Source: CAINDZ01 sp041908585 (GTDB lineage: Bacteria; Krumholzibacteriota; Krumholzibacteriia; LZORAL124-64-63). Taken from it: a stretch of DNA of 6,717 bases. The notes under the pieces were generated by a model. The model was given only the letters and a program-made list of their open reading frames with translations. It had not been told where the DNA came from and did no database searches. Within the stretch, counting starts at the first letter, position 1; the number at the start of each line of letters is the position of its first letter. Of this stretch, positions 1-5,925 are shown one piece after another. The DNA is taken from contig JAYRFB010000053.1 in assembly GCA_041908585.1 (NCBI GenBank), positions 1-6,717 on the forward strand, given 5' to 3'. Both the position numbers and the translations under genes were made by a program.

Positions 1-141
1 CCTGGGGATACGCTTCCGCTGGCAGTGACTCCAGTGGTAGCCGATGCGCTTGAAGCGCCAATCGGAGCGGAACTCGCTGTGGAAGCGGCACTTGGGGTTG
101 GGGCAGTGGGGCGGGACGAAGCTGTCGGTGGATGTGTTCAT
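1..141 (-). CDS. Probable transposase, zinc-ribbon N-terminus (partial, cut by window edge)
   Basis: The minus strand is open from an ATG at 141 down to position 1, giving 47 codons with no stop; the rest lies outside the window. The visible part has a CPNPKC pair (Cys13, Cys18) followed by RFH, then WRF at 28-30, a G-Y-H-W stretch and a basic R-K-R-I-P-R end. This CPNPxCxFH ... W-x-F ... IPR pattern resembles the zinc-binding N-terminus of a transposase type common in GC-rich bacteria, in which a second Cys pair and an FS-x-x-TF motif would follow. The family name is from memory and the fragment is short, so identification is tentative. It lies 48 bases downstream of the signalling operon on the same strand, and no good Shine-Dalgarno sequence precedes its start. 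A small zinc-ribbon protein unrelated to transposition is the main alternative. Confidence 0.5.
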   Translation of the reverse strand, partial: MNTSTDSFVPPHCPNPKCRFHSEFRSDWRFKRIGYHWSHCQRKRIPR

Positions 142-142
142 A

Positions 143-169
143 CCCGGCCTGGGCAACTGCCGGGCCGGG
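143..169 (-). promoter_or_regulatory. Hairpin directly upstream of the partial transposase start
   Basis: An inverted repeat has 10-base arms (143-152 and 160-169) around a 7-base loop. Read as minus-strand RNA it gives seven GC pairs, one C-A mismatch and two more GC pairs, and ends one base before the ATG at 141. There is no T-run after it, so it is not a classical intrinsic terminator. It could stop transcripts of the operon that ends at 190, or block ribosome access to the transposase start. Which role applies is inference. Confidence 0.45.
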
Positions 170-189
170 CACAATCTCGACGGCACAAC

Positions 190-672
190 CTAGGGGGCGA
201 TGAGCGTGATCGTTCCGTCGCCGTAAGGCGTCTTGCCGACGTAGTCGATACGCTTGCCCGGCTCAAGAATCCAAGCCACAAAATCGTCCGCCGACGGCAC
301 CTGGTAGGGGAAGGTCTTCGTCGGCGCGACATGCGGGTTCAGCTCGATCGCGTTGAACAGCGTGCGCAGGTTGTTGATCACCTCGGTGACCGCCTCGACC
401 ACGGATTCCTCGGCTTCGCCGGAGTAGTACTGCGACTGCAGGCTGGCCGGAGGCAGCAGGATCAGCTTGCCGCCGATGTAGAGCGTGGCGGCAAGGTCGG
501 TGATGACCGCGCCCTCGACCTCGTAGTCCTTGCCCTGCAGGAACGTGATGTAGGCCCCGGGCTCGGGCTTGCGCAGGTCCCAGCCCTGGCCCCGCTTGAA
601 GAGCGGCTTCTCCCCGATCAGCATCTCGATCAGTTCGAAGATCTCCGCCTGCTTCGGGAACACGAGCGACAC
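190..672 (-). CDS. Small protein, probable divergent CheX/CheC-like domain
   Basis: This 160-residue protein is not one I recognise by overall sequence. It has no signal peptide or membrane segment, so it should be cytoplasmic. Residues 54-75 look like paired beta-strands, followed by a helix at about 88-110 containing Glu93, Glu97 and Asn100, with Pro122 further on. That is E-x3-E-x2-N-x21-P, one step from the CheC/CheX/FliY phosphatase signature (D/S)-x3-E-x2-N-x22-P. The strand-helix-strand order also matches the two CheX-like domains encoded just upstream. I infer a third, divergent member; whether it is active is unknown, since the first position is Glu rather than Asp/Ser. The start is a GTG at 672, five bases after the preceding stop, with GGAAGG nine bases upstream. 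It is therefore last in the operon and probably translationally coupled. Confidence 0.8.
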   Translation of the reverse strand: MSLVFPKQAEIFELIEMLIGEKPLFKRGQGWDLRKPEPGAYITFLQGKDYEVEGAVITDLAATLYIGGKLILLPPASLQSQYYSGEAEESVVEAVTEVINNLRTLFNAIELNPHVAPTKTFPYQVPSADDFVAWILEPGKRIDYVGKTPYGDGTITLIAP

Positions 673-677
673 GACGA

Positions 678-1697
678 TCAGCCTTCCTGCCAGATCAGGA
701 TGACGTGCGCCGACAGGCCGTTCTCGCCATGCACCGTCTGCGCCATGCCCTGGATTCCACTGGCGAAGAACTCGAAGCAGCCCTTGCCCTCCATGAACAG
801 CGGCAGGCCCAGCTGGACGGCCTGGCCGGCGGCGGCGCGGCTGGCCTTCAGCACGCCGGCGGCAACGTTGGCGATCTCGCCGAGGGCGTCAGCCATGTCG
901 GCCATCGCCGGGTCCTCGTCCGCCTCCATCGCGAAGAGGTTGCGCGTCAGCGCCTCGCAGCTGGCGCGGCTGCCCATGACGGCCAGCTGCCAGCCCCCGG
1001 TCTCGGAGGTCAGCGCGATGCTGCTGCCGTACTCGACATCGGCATCGCGTGGGTCGGAGGGGTTGGGGTCGACCGTCAGCTCCAGGTTCATCTGGATGGC
1101 GCAGGTGTCGACCACCGCCCTGACCGCTTCCTGCAGGACCTGGGTGGGCACCGACTTTCCCGTCACCGCGGGGCCGTCATAAGTCTGGGTGGACATGAGC
1201 CGTTCGCCTCCGTCGCGTTGACCGTACTGCCAGATCAATACCATCTGCATGAGTTCCCCGCTGGGCGAGCGCAGGGTCTGGCCGATGGCGTTGACGTTTC
1301 GCGGAAAGTACCGGACCCAGCTGTTGCCCTTCAGGAAGATCGGCAGGCCCAGTTGGTAGTGTTCGCCGGCTGTGCGCTCGCGCATGGCCTTCCACACGCC
1401 GGCGGCGACGTTCGGGATCTCCCGCAGGCCGTCGCCCATGTCTTCCAGGCTCGGGTCCTCGTCGTCCTCGAGGGCGAAGAGGATGCGCGTGAGCTTCGCG
1501 GCGGTCTGCTCGGGGAAGCCGCAGGCGAACTGGTAGTTCACCTGGTCGTTGGCCACCGCCAGCGTGCTTCCGTAGGCGATCAGGTCCGGGTCCGGCGTGC
1601 CGGGCATCCCGACCAGCTCCAGTTCCAGCTTGAACTGGACCTGGAACGTCTGCCGGAACGCGGCCACCGCCTCCTGCAGCGCCTCGAGCTTGGACAT
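678..1697 (-). CDS. Tandem CheX-like phosphatase (two fused CheX domains)
   Basis: The protein has 339 residues from the ATG at 1697. It holds two homologous cytoplasmic domains, roughly 1-160 and 168-339. Domain 1 has Asp89, Glu93, Asn96 and Pro119 (D-x3-E-x2-N-x22-P); domain 2 has Asp270, Glu274, Asn277 and Pro299 (x21). In the CheC/CheX/FliY family, the Glu and Asn of this motif dephosphorylate CheY-P. Both copies share an acidic run before the motif, then N-V-A-A-G, then Q-L-G-L-P, and both end in LIWQ. The gene lies directly downstream of the response regulator, its likely substrate. An alternative start is a GTG at 1745 that overlaps the cheY-like stop as GTGA and would add 16 residues; neither start has an ideally spaced Shine-Dalgarno. 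No stop separates the domains, though an internal start signal exists at 1196. CheC is an alternative name, but its two motifs sit within one domain of about 200 residues. Confidence 0.88.
   Translation of the reverse strand: MSKLEALQEAVAAFRQTFQVQFKLELELVGMPGTPDPDLIAYGSTLAVANDQVNYQFACGFPEQTAAKLTRILFALEDDEDPSLEDMGDGLREIPNVAAGVWKAMRERTAGEHYQLGLPIFLKGNSWVRYFPRNVNAIGQTLRSPSGELMQMVLIWQYGQRDGGERLMSTQTYDGPAVTGKSVPTQVLQEAVRAVVDTCAIQMNLELTVDPNPSDPRDADVEYGSSIALTSETGGWQLAVMGSRASCEALTRNLFAMEADEDPAMADMADALGEIANVAAGVLKASRAAAGQAVQLGLPLFMEGKGCFEFFASGIQGMAQTVHGENGLSAHVILIWQEG
1194..1211 (-). promoter_or_regulatory. Internal ribosome-binding site and ATG before the second CheX domain
   Basis: Within the fused frame, GGAGG at 1211-1207 is followed after ten bases by an in-frame ATG at 1196 (residue Met168). 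Translation from it would give the second domain alone, 172 residues ending at 678. The signal is better than those at either candidate start of the whole protein. It is either a relic of a formerly separate gene or a working second start. Confidence 0.5.
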
Positions 1698-1741
1698 GAC
1701 GTCGGTCGGGTCCTCGACCCGACGGATGCGCGCCAGCGTGA

Positions 1742-2104
1742 TCACTGCACGAACGCCCCCAGGACCTGGGCCATGTCCTCGGCGGTGAACGGCTTGGCGA
1801 GCAGGAACATGGCGCCGCCCTCGGTCGCCAGGTCCACCATCTCCTTGGTGCTCTCGGACGTCACGAACCCGAACGGGATCTCGAAGCCGCCCGCGTTGAG
1901 CGCGGTCAGGAACTCGATCCCCGTCATCTCGGGCATGTGCCAGTCCGAGAGGATCAGGTCCGGCTTCTGCGCCTTGACGAGATCGAGCGCCTCGCGGCCG
2001 TTCTCGGCCTCGATGATCTCGTGGCCCTCGAAGCCCGCCTGGCGGATCGTGCGCGAGACGATGCGGCGCATCGCGCGCGAGTCGTCCACCACCAGAATCT
2101 TCAT
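1742..2104 (-). CDS. Single-domain CheY-like response regulator
   Basis: This 120-residue protein is one complete receiver domain with no output domain. The acidic pocket is Asp7-Asp8. The phospho-acceptor is Asp54 in S-D-W-H-M-P, the switch residue Thr82 is in V-T-S-E, and the conserved Lys104 is in K-P-F with Phe106 as the aromatic switch position. All residues needed for phosphotransfer and Mg2+ binding are present. Such stand-alone receivers act through protein contact, as CheY does at the flagellar motor, or as phosphate sinks. The start ATG at 2104 has a perfect AGGAGG seven bases upstream (2112-2117), the best ribosome site in the window. The gene opens the operon that encodes the CheX-like proteins, so its phosphorylated form is probably their substrate. 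The cognate kinase is not in the window. Its exact physiological partner, flagellar or otherwise, cannot be read from the sequence, so I give no gene symbol. Confidence 0.95.
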   Translation of the reverse strand: MKILVVDDSRAMRRIVSRTIRQAGFEGHEIIEAENGREALDLVKAQKPDLILSDWHMPEMTGIEFLTALNAGGFEIPFGFVTSESTKEMVDLATEGGAMFLLAKPFTAEDMAQVLGAFVQ

Positions 2105-2224
2105 CGTGCAGCCTCCTGCTTGTCGACTGTCGCCCGTCGCCGCGGCCGGCAGGGACGCCGAACCCGGGCGGCGGGACGGGTCGCCCCGCCGGCGCGGGAG
2201 CGAGCCCGTTCCGGCTCAACGGGT

Positions 2225-2251
2225 TCATCGGATGGAGGCGCCGCGGATTTA
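2225..2251 (-). promoter_or_regulatory. Sigma-28 (FliA/SigD)-like promoter for the cheY-like operon
   Basis: On the minus strand TAAA (2251-2248) is followed by exactly 15 bases and then TCCGATGA (2232-2225). The sigma-28 consensus is TAAA-N15-GCCGATAA, so the -35 core and spacing match exactly and six of eight -10 bases match. It starts 10 bases after the thiI stop and faces the cheY-like gene. The transcript would have a GC-rich leader of about 110 bases (roughly 2217-2105) in which I see short hairpins (for example CCCGTT/AACGGG at 2205-2223) but no riboswitch I recognise. No experimental support can be given. Confidence 0.6.
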
Positions 2252-2260
2252 GGTTTTTCT

Positions 2261-3508
2261 TCAGGCCGGCAGGGGCTGGCTGTCCGGCCCGATGACGCGG
2301 CGGACAGCGGCGTCGGCCGCCTCCCGCACCGCGTCCTCGAGGCCCATGGCCTCGGACAGGCGCAGAAGGTCGATGCCGCGGGCGGCCAGGGTGGGGCGGG
2401 GCGAGCGGATCGAGCAGCAGTCGCGGTAGGGCCGGATCGAGGTGTCGAACAGCCCGATCCGGCGGCTCCAGGCGGTGATCTCGTGCTTGTCCAGGCCCAC
2501 CAGGGGACGCAGGATGGGCAGGCTGACGTCCGGGCTGATCGCCGCCAAGTTGTGCAGCGTCTGGCTGGCGACCTGCCCCAGGCTGTCGCCGGTGACCAGC
2601 GCCAGGCATTTGTGGCGCCGGGCCAGGCGCGCCGCCGTGCGAACCATGAAGCGGCGGAACATCACCATGTCGTGGCTGTCCTCGATGGCGCCGATGGCCC
2701 GCAGTTCGTAGGGCACGACCGGCACCAGGTACAGGTGCAGCGGCAGCGGCGACCAGCGGGCCAGCAGGCGGGCCAGGTCCTCGATCTTGCCGGTGTCCGC
2801 CTCCTCCGGCGAGCGCCCGCTGTAGAAATGGACGAAGTCGCACCGGCTGCCGCGGCGCATCAGCATCCAGGCCGCCACCGGCGAGTCGATGCCGCCCGAG
2901 AGCAGCACCATGCTGCGCCCGCTCGAGCCGGCGGGCAGGCCGCCGAAGGCCTGCTCCTTCAGCGCGAAGACCAGCACGCTCTCGCGCAGCACCAGCACGT
3001 CGATCGTGAAGTCGGCGTCGACCATGCGGCCGGGCACGCCGCTGCGAACATGCACGGCGGCGCCGGCGATCGCCCCGATCTGCAGGCTGTTCAGGCCGAA
3101 CGTGCGATCGCTGCGGCGCGCGTGGACGCGGAAGTTGCGCGCGGCGCCCAGGCCTTCGTCGGCCAGCTGGCAGGCCGCCGCGCAGAGCGCCGTCAGGCCC
3201 GGTTCGCGTCCCGCCTCCAGGTCCGCCGCCAACTCGGCATCGAGCGGCCCGCGCGGCAGCTCGATCGCCGGCGAGACCCACTGCAGGCCGAACACGCGAT
3301 GCAGGCGGGTCGCGGCCTCGGCGACCTGCGCCTCATCGTTCAGCCGCACGAGCAGGCGGCTCTCGACATGGTGGATCGTGACGCCGCCCAGGCCCTTCAG
3401 CGCAGCCTGCATGTTGTTCAGCAGCTTGCGCAGGAAGAGCTTCCGGTTGCGCCCCTTGAGGGCGATCTCGGAGTAGGTGCAGGCGATGACGGACGTCGGC
3501 AACGACAT
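2261..3508 (-). CDS. thiI: tRNA 4-thiouridine synthetase / thiamine sulfur-transfer protein ThiI
   Basis: This 415-residue protein has the ThiI domain order: an N-terminal ferredoxin-like region (about 1-75, with Y-S-E-I-A-L-K-G-R-N at 12-21), a THUMP RNA-binding domain (about 80-185), the G-L-P-A-G-S-S-G linker motif (190-197) and an ATP pyrophosphatase domain with the PP-loop S-G-G-I-D-S (204-209). T-G-D-S-L-G-Q-V-A-S-Q-T-L at 306-318 is diagnostic. The enzyme adenylates U8 of tRNA and transfers sulfur to make 4-thiouridine; in some bacteria it also serves thiamine thiazole synthesis. Y-R-D-C-C (361-365) holds the catalytic cysteine equivalent to E. coli Cys344. The protein stops soon after, so the C-terminal rhodanese domain of the 482-residue E. 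coli enzyme is absent, as in Bacillus-type ThiI. The ATG at 3508 is chosen because the family motif begins about 10 residues later; GGGAG lies four bases upstream. It is transcribed divergently from pgi. Confidence 0.96.
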   Translation of the reverse strand: MSLPTSVIACTYSEIALKGRNRKLFLRKLLNNMQAALKGLGGVTIHHVESRLLVRLNDEAQVAEAATRLHRVFGLQWVSPAIELPRGPLDAELAADLEAGREPGLTALCAAACQLADEGLGAARNFRVHARRSDRTFGLNSLQIGAIAGAAVHVRSGVPGRMVDADFTIDVLVLRESVLVFALKEQAFGGLPAGSSGRSMVLLSGGIDSPVAAWMLMRRGSRCDFVHFYSGRSPEEADTGKIEDLARLLARWSPLPLHLYLVPVVPYELRAIGAIEDSHDMVMFRRFMVRTAARLARRHKCLALVTGDSLGQVASQTLHNLAAISPDVSLPILRPLVGLDKHEITAWSRRIGLFDTSIRPYRDCCSIRSPRPTLAARGIDLLRLSEAMGLEDAVREAADAAVRRVIGPDSQPLPA

Positions 3509-3519
3509 GGTACTCCCGC

Positions 3520-3547
3520 TTGATTCCCGCCCGCGCGGCTGTATCGT
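3520..3547 (+). promoter_or_regulatory. Possible sigma-70 promoter for pgi
   Basis: In the 128-base divergent gap between thiI and pgi, TTGATT (3520-3525) and TATCGT (3542-3547) are 16 bases apart, each matching four of six consensus bases. This would leave a leader of about 80 bases before the pgi start. The thiI promoter must lie in the same gap facing the other way, but I see no clear match for it. Confidence 0.3.
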
Positions 3548-3636
3548 GGGCGCTGTTCGCACCCCAAGCCCAGAATGGACCCGCCGGCGCCGCCACGCAA
3601 GGCACCGGGCCCGCCGGCCCACGGAAGGACGCTCCC

Positions 3637-4935
3637 ATGCTCGAAGCCGCCGGCGTCAGCCTCGACCTGTCCGGAACCGAGGCCTTCCTGGACCGGCCGC
3701 GCCTGGAGGCGCTGGCCCCCCGCGTGGCGGAGGCCGCGCGCGGCCTCGAGAGCGGCACCTGCGCCGGCCATGAGTTCCTCGGCTGGCTGGACCTGCCGTC
3801 CCGCGTGGGCGAGGTGGAACTGGCGGCCTGCGCCGCCGCCGCCGAGCGCGCCCGCGCCGACGCCCAGGCCGTGGTCGTGGTCGGCATCGGCGGTTCCTAC
3901 CTCGGCGCTCGCGCAGTGTTGGACGCGCTGCCGCCGGCCCCGGGCGCCGGGGTGCCGCTGCTGTTCGCGGGCACCGGCCTGTGCTCGGCCTCGCTGGATC
4001 GCGTGCTGCGCGCCCTCGACGGTCGCGACTTCCGGGTCTGCGTGATCTCCAAGTCCGGCACGACCGTCGAGCCTGCCGTGGCCTTCCGCGTGCTGCGCGG
4101 CCTGCTGCGGCAGCGCTACGGCGACAAGGGCGCCGCCGCGCGCATCACCGCGGTGACCGACGCGCGTCGGGGCGCGCTGCGCCAGCTGGCCGACGCCGAG
4201 GGCTGGGAAACGTTCGTCGTGCCTGACGACGTGGGCGGTCGCTTCTCCGTGCTGACACCGGTGGGTCTGGTGCCGCTGGCGATGGCCGGCGTGGACGTGC
4301 GCGGGCTGGTCGCCGGCGCGCGCGCCATGCAGGAGGCCTGCGCCGGCGAGGGCCTGTTCGACAACCCGGCCCATCTCTACGCCGCGGCGCGCTACGCGCT
4401 GTGCGAGCAGGGCTTCACCACCGAGGTGCTCAGCTCGTTCCACAGCGGCCTGCAGACGCTGCAGGAGTGGTGGAAGCAGCTCTTCGGCGAGAGCGAGGGC
4501 AAGCAGGGCCAGGGCATCTACCCGGCCTCGGCGGTCTTCACCACCGACCTGCACAGCCTCGGCCAGTACCTGCAGGAAGGGCGCCGCAACCTCCAGGAGA
4601 CCTTCCTCTGCGCCCGTCGCGCCGTGCCGGGACTGGTCGTGCCGGCCGATCCAGGGGCCGACGCCGACGGCCTCGGCTACCTGGCCGGCCGCCCCTTCGA
4701 CGAGATCAACTGGATCGCCTTCGAGGCCACGCGCCAGGCCCACATCCAGGGCGGGGTGCCCTGCCAGGCCATTGCCGTCGACCAGGTCACGCCGCAGACG
4801 GTCGGCGCGCTGGTCTACATGTTCGAGAAGGCGATCGGCATCGGCGGACTGCTGCTGGGCCTGAACCCGTTCGACCAGCCCGGCGTGGAGGCCTACAAGC
4901 GGGAGATGTTCCGCCGCCTGGGCCGCCCGGCCTGA
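3637..4935 (+). CDS. pgi: Glucose-6-phosphate isomerase
   Basis: This 432-residue cytoplasmic enzyme interconverts glucose-6-phosphate and fructose-6-phosphate in glycolysis and gluconeogenesis. The two sugar-isomerase (SIS) folds are visible: G-I-G-G-S-Y-L-G-A at 83-91, then the phosphate-binding S-K-S-G-T-T at 138-143, and G-G-R-F-S-V-L-T-P-V-G at 200-210. The catalytic base is Glu285 in G-E-S-E-G-K, the ring-opening His is probably His306 in T-D-L-H-S-L-G-Q, and the C-terminal Lys421 lies in G-V-E-A-Y-K. Length and motif spacing match the short form (about 430-450 residues) typical of Firmicutes and several other phyla, not the 550-residue E. coli form. The ATG at 3637 is preceded by GGAAGGA with seven bases of spacing; the frame is open further upstream but that stretch has no enzyme motif. 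No cofactor or metabolic operon partner is adjacent. Confidence 0.97.
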   Translation: MLEAAGVSLDLSGTEAFLDRPRLEALAPRVAEAARGLESGTCAGHEFLGWLDLPSRVGEVELAACAAAAERARADAQAVVVVGIGGSYLGARAVLDALPPAPGAGVPLLFAGTGLCSASLDRVLRALDGRDFRVCVISKSGTTVEPAVAFRVLRGLLRQRYGDKGAAARITAVTDARRGALRQLADAEGWETFVVPDDVGGRFSVLTPVGLVPLAMAGVDVRGLVAGARAMQEACAGEGLFDNPAHLYAAARYALCEQGFTTEVLSSFHSGLQTLQEWWKQLFGESEGKQGQGIYPASAVFTTDLHSLGQYLQEGRRNLQETFLCARRAVPGLVVPADPGADADGLGYLAGRPFDEINWIAFEATRQAHIQGGVPCQAIAVDQVTPQTVGALVYMFEKAIGIGGLLLGLNPFDQPGVEAYKREMFRRLGRPA

Positions 4936-4943
4936 GCGCCGGT

Positions 4944-4972
4944 TTGCCCGGAGGGGAATGGTGGGCTATTTT
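4944..4972 (+). promoter_or_regulatory. Possible sigma-70 promoter for the lipoprotein gene
   Basis: TTGCCC (4944-4949) and TATTTT (4967-4972) are separated by 17 bases, each matching four of six consensus positions. The AT-rich TATTTT stands out in a GC-rich gap, just after the pgi stop at 4935. It would give a leader of about 70 bases before the GTG at 5050. Support is by pattern only. Confidence 0.4.
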
Positions 4973-4981
4973 CGGCCGGTT

Positions 4982-5012
4982 CGCCGCCGTCGCCCTGGCC
5001 GGGCTGGCGGCG
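4982..5012 (+). other. Strong hairpin in the lipoprotein leader
   Basis: CGCCGCC (4982-4988) pairs perfectly with GGCGGCG (5006-5012), and an inner GCCC/GGGC pair (4992-4995 with 5001-5004) extends the stem around a five-base loop. No T-run follows, so an intrinsic terminator for pgi is not well supported. A leader structure or mRNA-stabilising element is possible. Confidence 0.3.
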
Positions 5013-5049
5013 CGGACCCGACCCGGCCTTCGAACCGAGGAGATGTCCC

Positions 5050-5925
5050 GTGAAGAAGCTCCCGTTCCTCTCGCCCCTCTTCGCGCTCGTGCTGGCCGGC
5101 GCCCTGGCCGGTTGCGGCGACAAGGCGGGCGGCAACGCCCAGGCCACGACCGGCAGCCAGCCCGCGGCGTCCGCCGCGGAGGCCCAGGCCGCCGCCCAGC
5201 CCGCCGCGATGCCCGGCACCTGGCAGGGCACCGTGGCCGAGACCATGGACTCCGGCGGCTACACCTACGTGCTGCTGGACACCGGCACCCAGCAGGTCTG
5301 GTGCGCCAGCAACCAGACGCCCGTGGCCGTGGGCGACAAGGTGACCATCCCGCAGGGCCAGATGATGGTCGACTTCCGCAGCGCCACGCTCGACCGCGTC
5401 TTCCCGGAAATCTACTTCACCAGCGCCATCTGGAAGCAGGGCAGCGAGCCCCAGGCCGGCGGCATGCCCGCCGGGCATCCGGGCATGGGCGGCGACCCGC
5501 ACGCCGGCATGCCCGGGGCCGACCAGGCGATGGACGGCGGCGCGATGGGCGGCGGCATGGGCGGCAGCCCGGCCGGCGGTGGCAAGCTCGTGCTCGACGA
5601 CCAGCATGTCTCCGGCATCAAGAAGGTCGACGGCGGCTACCAGGTCGGCGAGATCTGGGCCCAGGGCGCCCAGCTCAACGGCAAGGCCATCAAGGTGCGC
5701 GGACGCGTCGTCAAGTTCACCCCGAACATCATGGGCACCAACTGGGTCCACATCCAGGACGGTTCCGGTTCGGGTGACTCCGTCGACCTGACCGTCACCA
5801 CCGCCGAGATCGTGGCCGTGGGCGACGTCATCGTGGCCGAGGGGTTCCTTGCGGTCGACAAGGACTTCGGGGCCGGGTATGTGTACGCGCGCATCATCGA
5901 GAAGGCGACGGTGACGAAGGAGTAG
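5050..5925 (+). CDS. Lipoprotein with two OB-fold-like (NrfJ-like) domains
   Basis: This 291-residue precursor has a lipoprotein signal: Lys2-Lys3, a hydrophobic run at 5-20 and the lipobox L-A-G-C at 19-22, so Cys22 should be lipidated and the protein membrane-anchored outside the cytoplasm. An Ala/Gln-rich spacer (26-55) leads to domain 1 (about 56-130), with E-T-M-D-S-G-G-Y-T-Y, V-G-D-K-V and M-V-D-F-R-S-A-T-L. This resembles the small periplasmic NrfJ-type proteins found near multihaem cytochromes. A Gly/Met-rich linker (132-178) carries six Met and two His. Domain 2 (about 197-289), with L-N-G-K-A-I-K-V-R-G, N-W-V-H-I-Q-D-G-S-G and V-G-D-V-I-V-A-E-G, is an OB-fold pattern. Family assignment is from memory and the function is unknown. 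The GTG start has GAGGAG seven bases upstream. The last five codons, including the stop, lie within the left arm of a long palindrome (5911-6079). Confidence 0.92.
   Translation: MKKLPFLSPLFALVLAGALAGCGDKAGGNAQATTGSQPAASAAEAQAAAQPAAMPGTWQGTVAETMDSGGYTYVLLDTGTQQVWCASNQTPVAVGDKVTIPQGQMMVDFRSATLDRVFPEIYFTSAIWKQGSEPQAGGMPAGHPGMGGDPHAGMPGADQAMDGGAMGGGMGGSPAGGGKLVLDDQHVSGIKKVDGGYQVGEIWAQGAQLNGKAIKVRGRVVKFTPNIMGTNWVHIQDGSGSGDSVDLTVTTAEIVAVGDVIVAEGFLAVDKDFGAGYVYARIIEKATVTKE

Noticed and set aside
25..1182. Long plus-strand open frame opposite the small CheX-like gene and the CheX fusion
   Set aside because: It is antisense to well-supported minus-strand genes, and its protein has no motif and the biased composition typical of shadow frames in GC-rich DNA.
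1746..3281. Upstream continuation of the CheX fusion frame to a start at 3281
   Set aside because: The frame is open upstream, but that part runs out of frame through the cheY-like and thiI genes and reads as Arg/Pro/Gly-rich noise. Only the part below about 1745 shows protein features.
705..3523. Overlapping plus-strand open frames opposite cheY-like and thiI genes
   Set aside because: They are Arg/Gly/Ala-rich without recognisable domains and are fully explained by the opposing genes.
3421..4743. Minus-strand open frame opposite pgi
   Set aside because: It is antisense to a pgi gene with all catalytic motifs intact; its translation is low-complexity.
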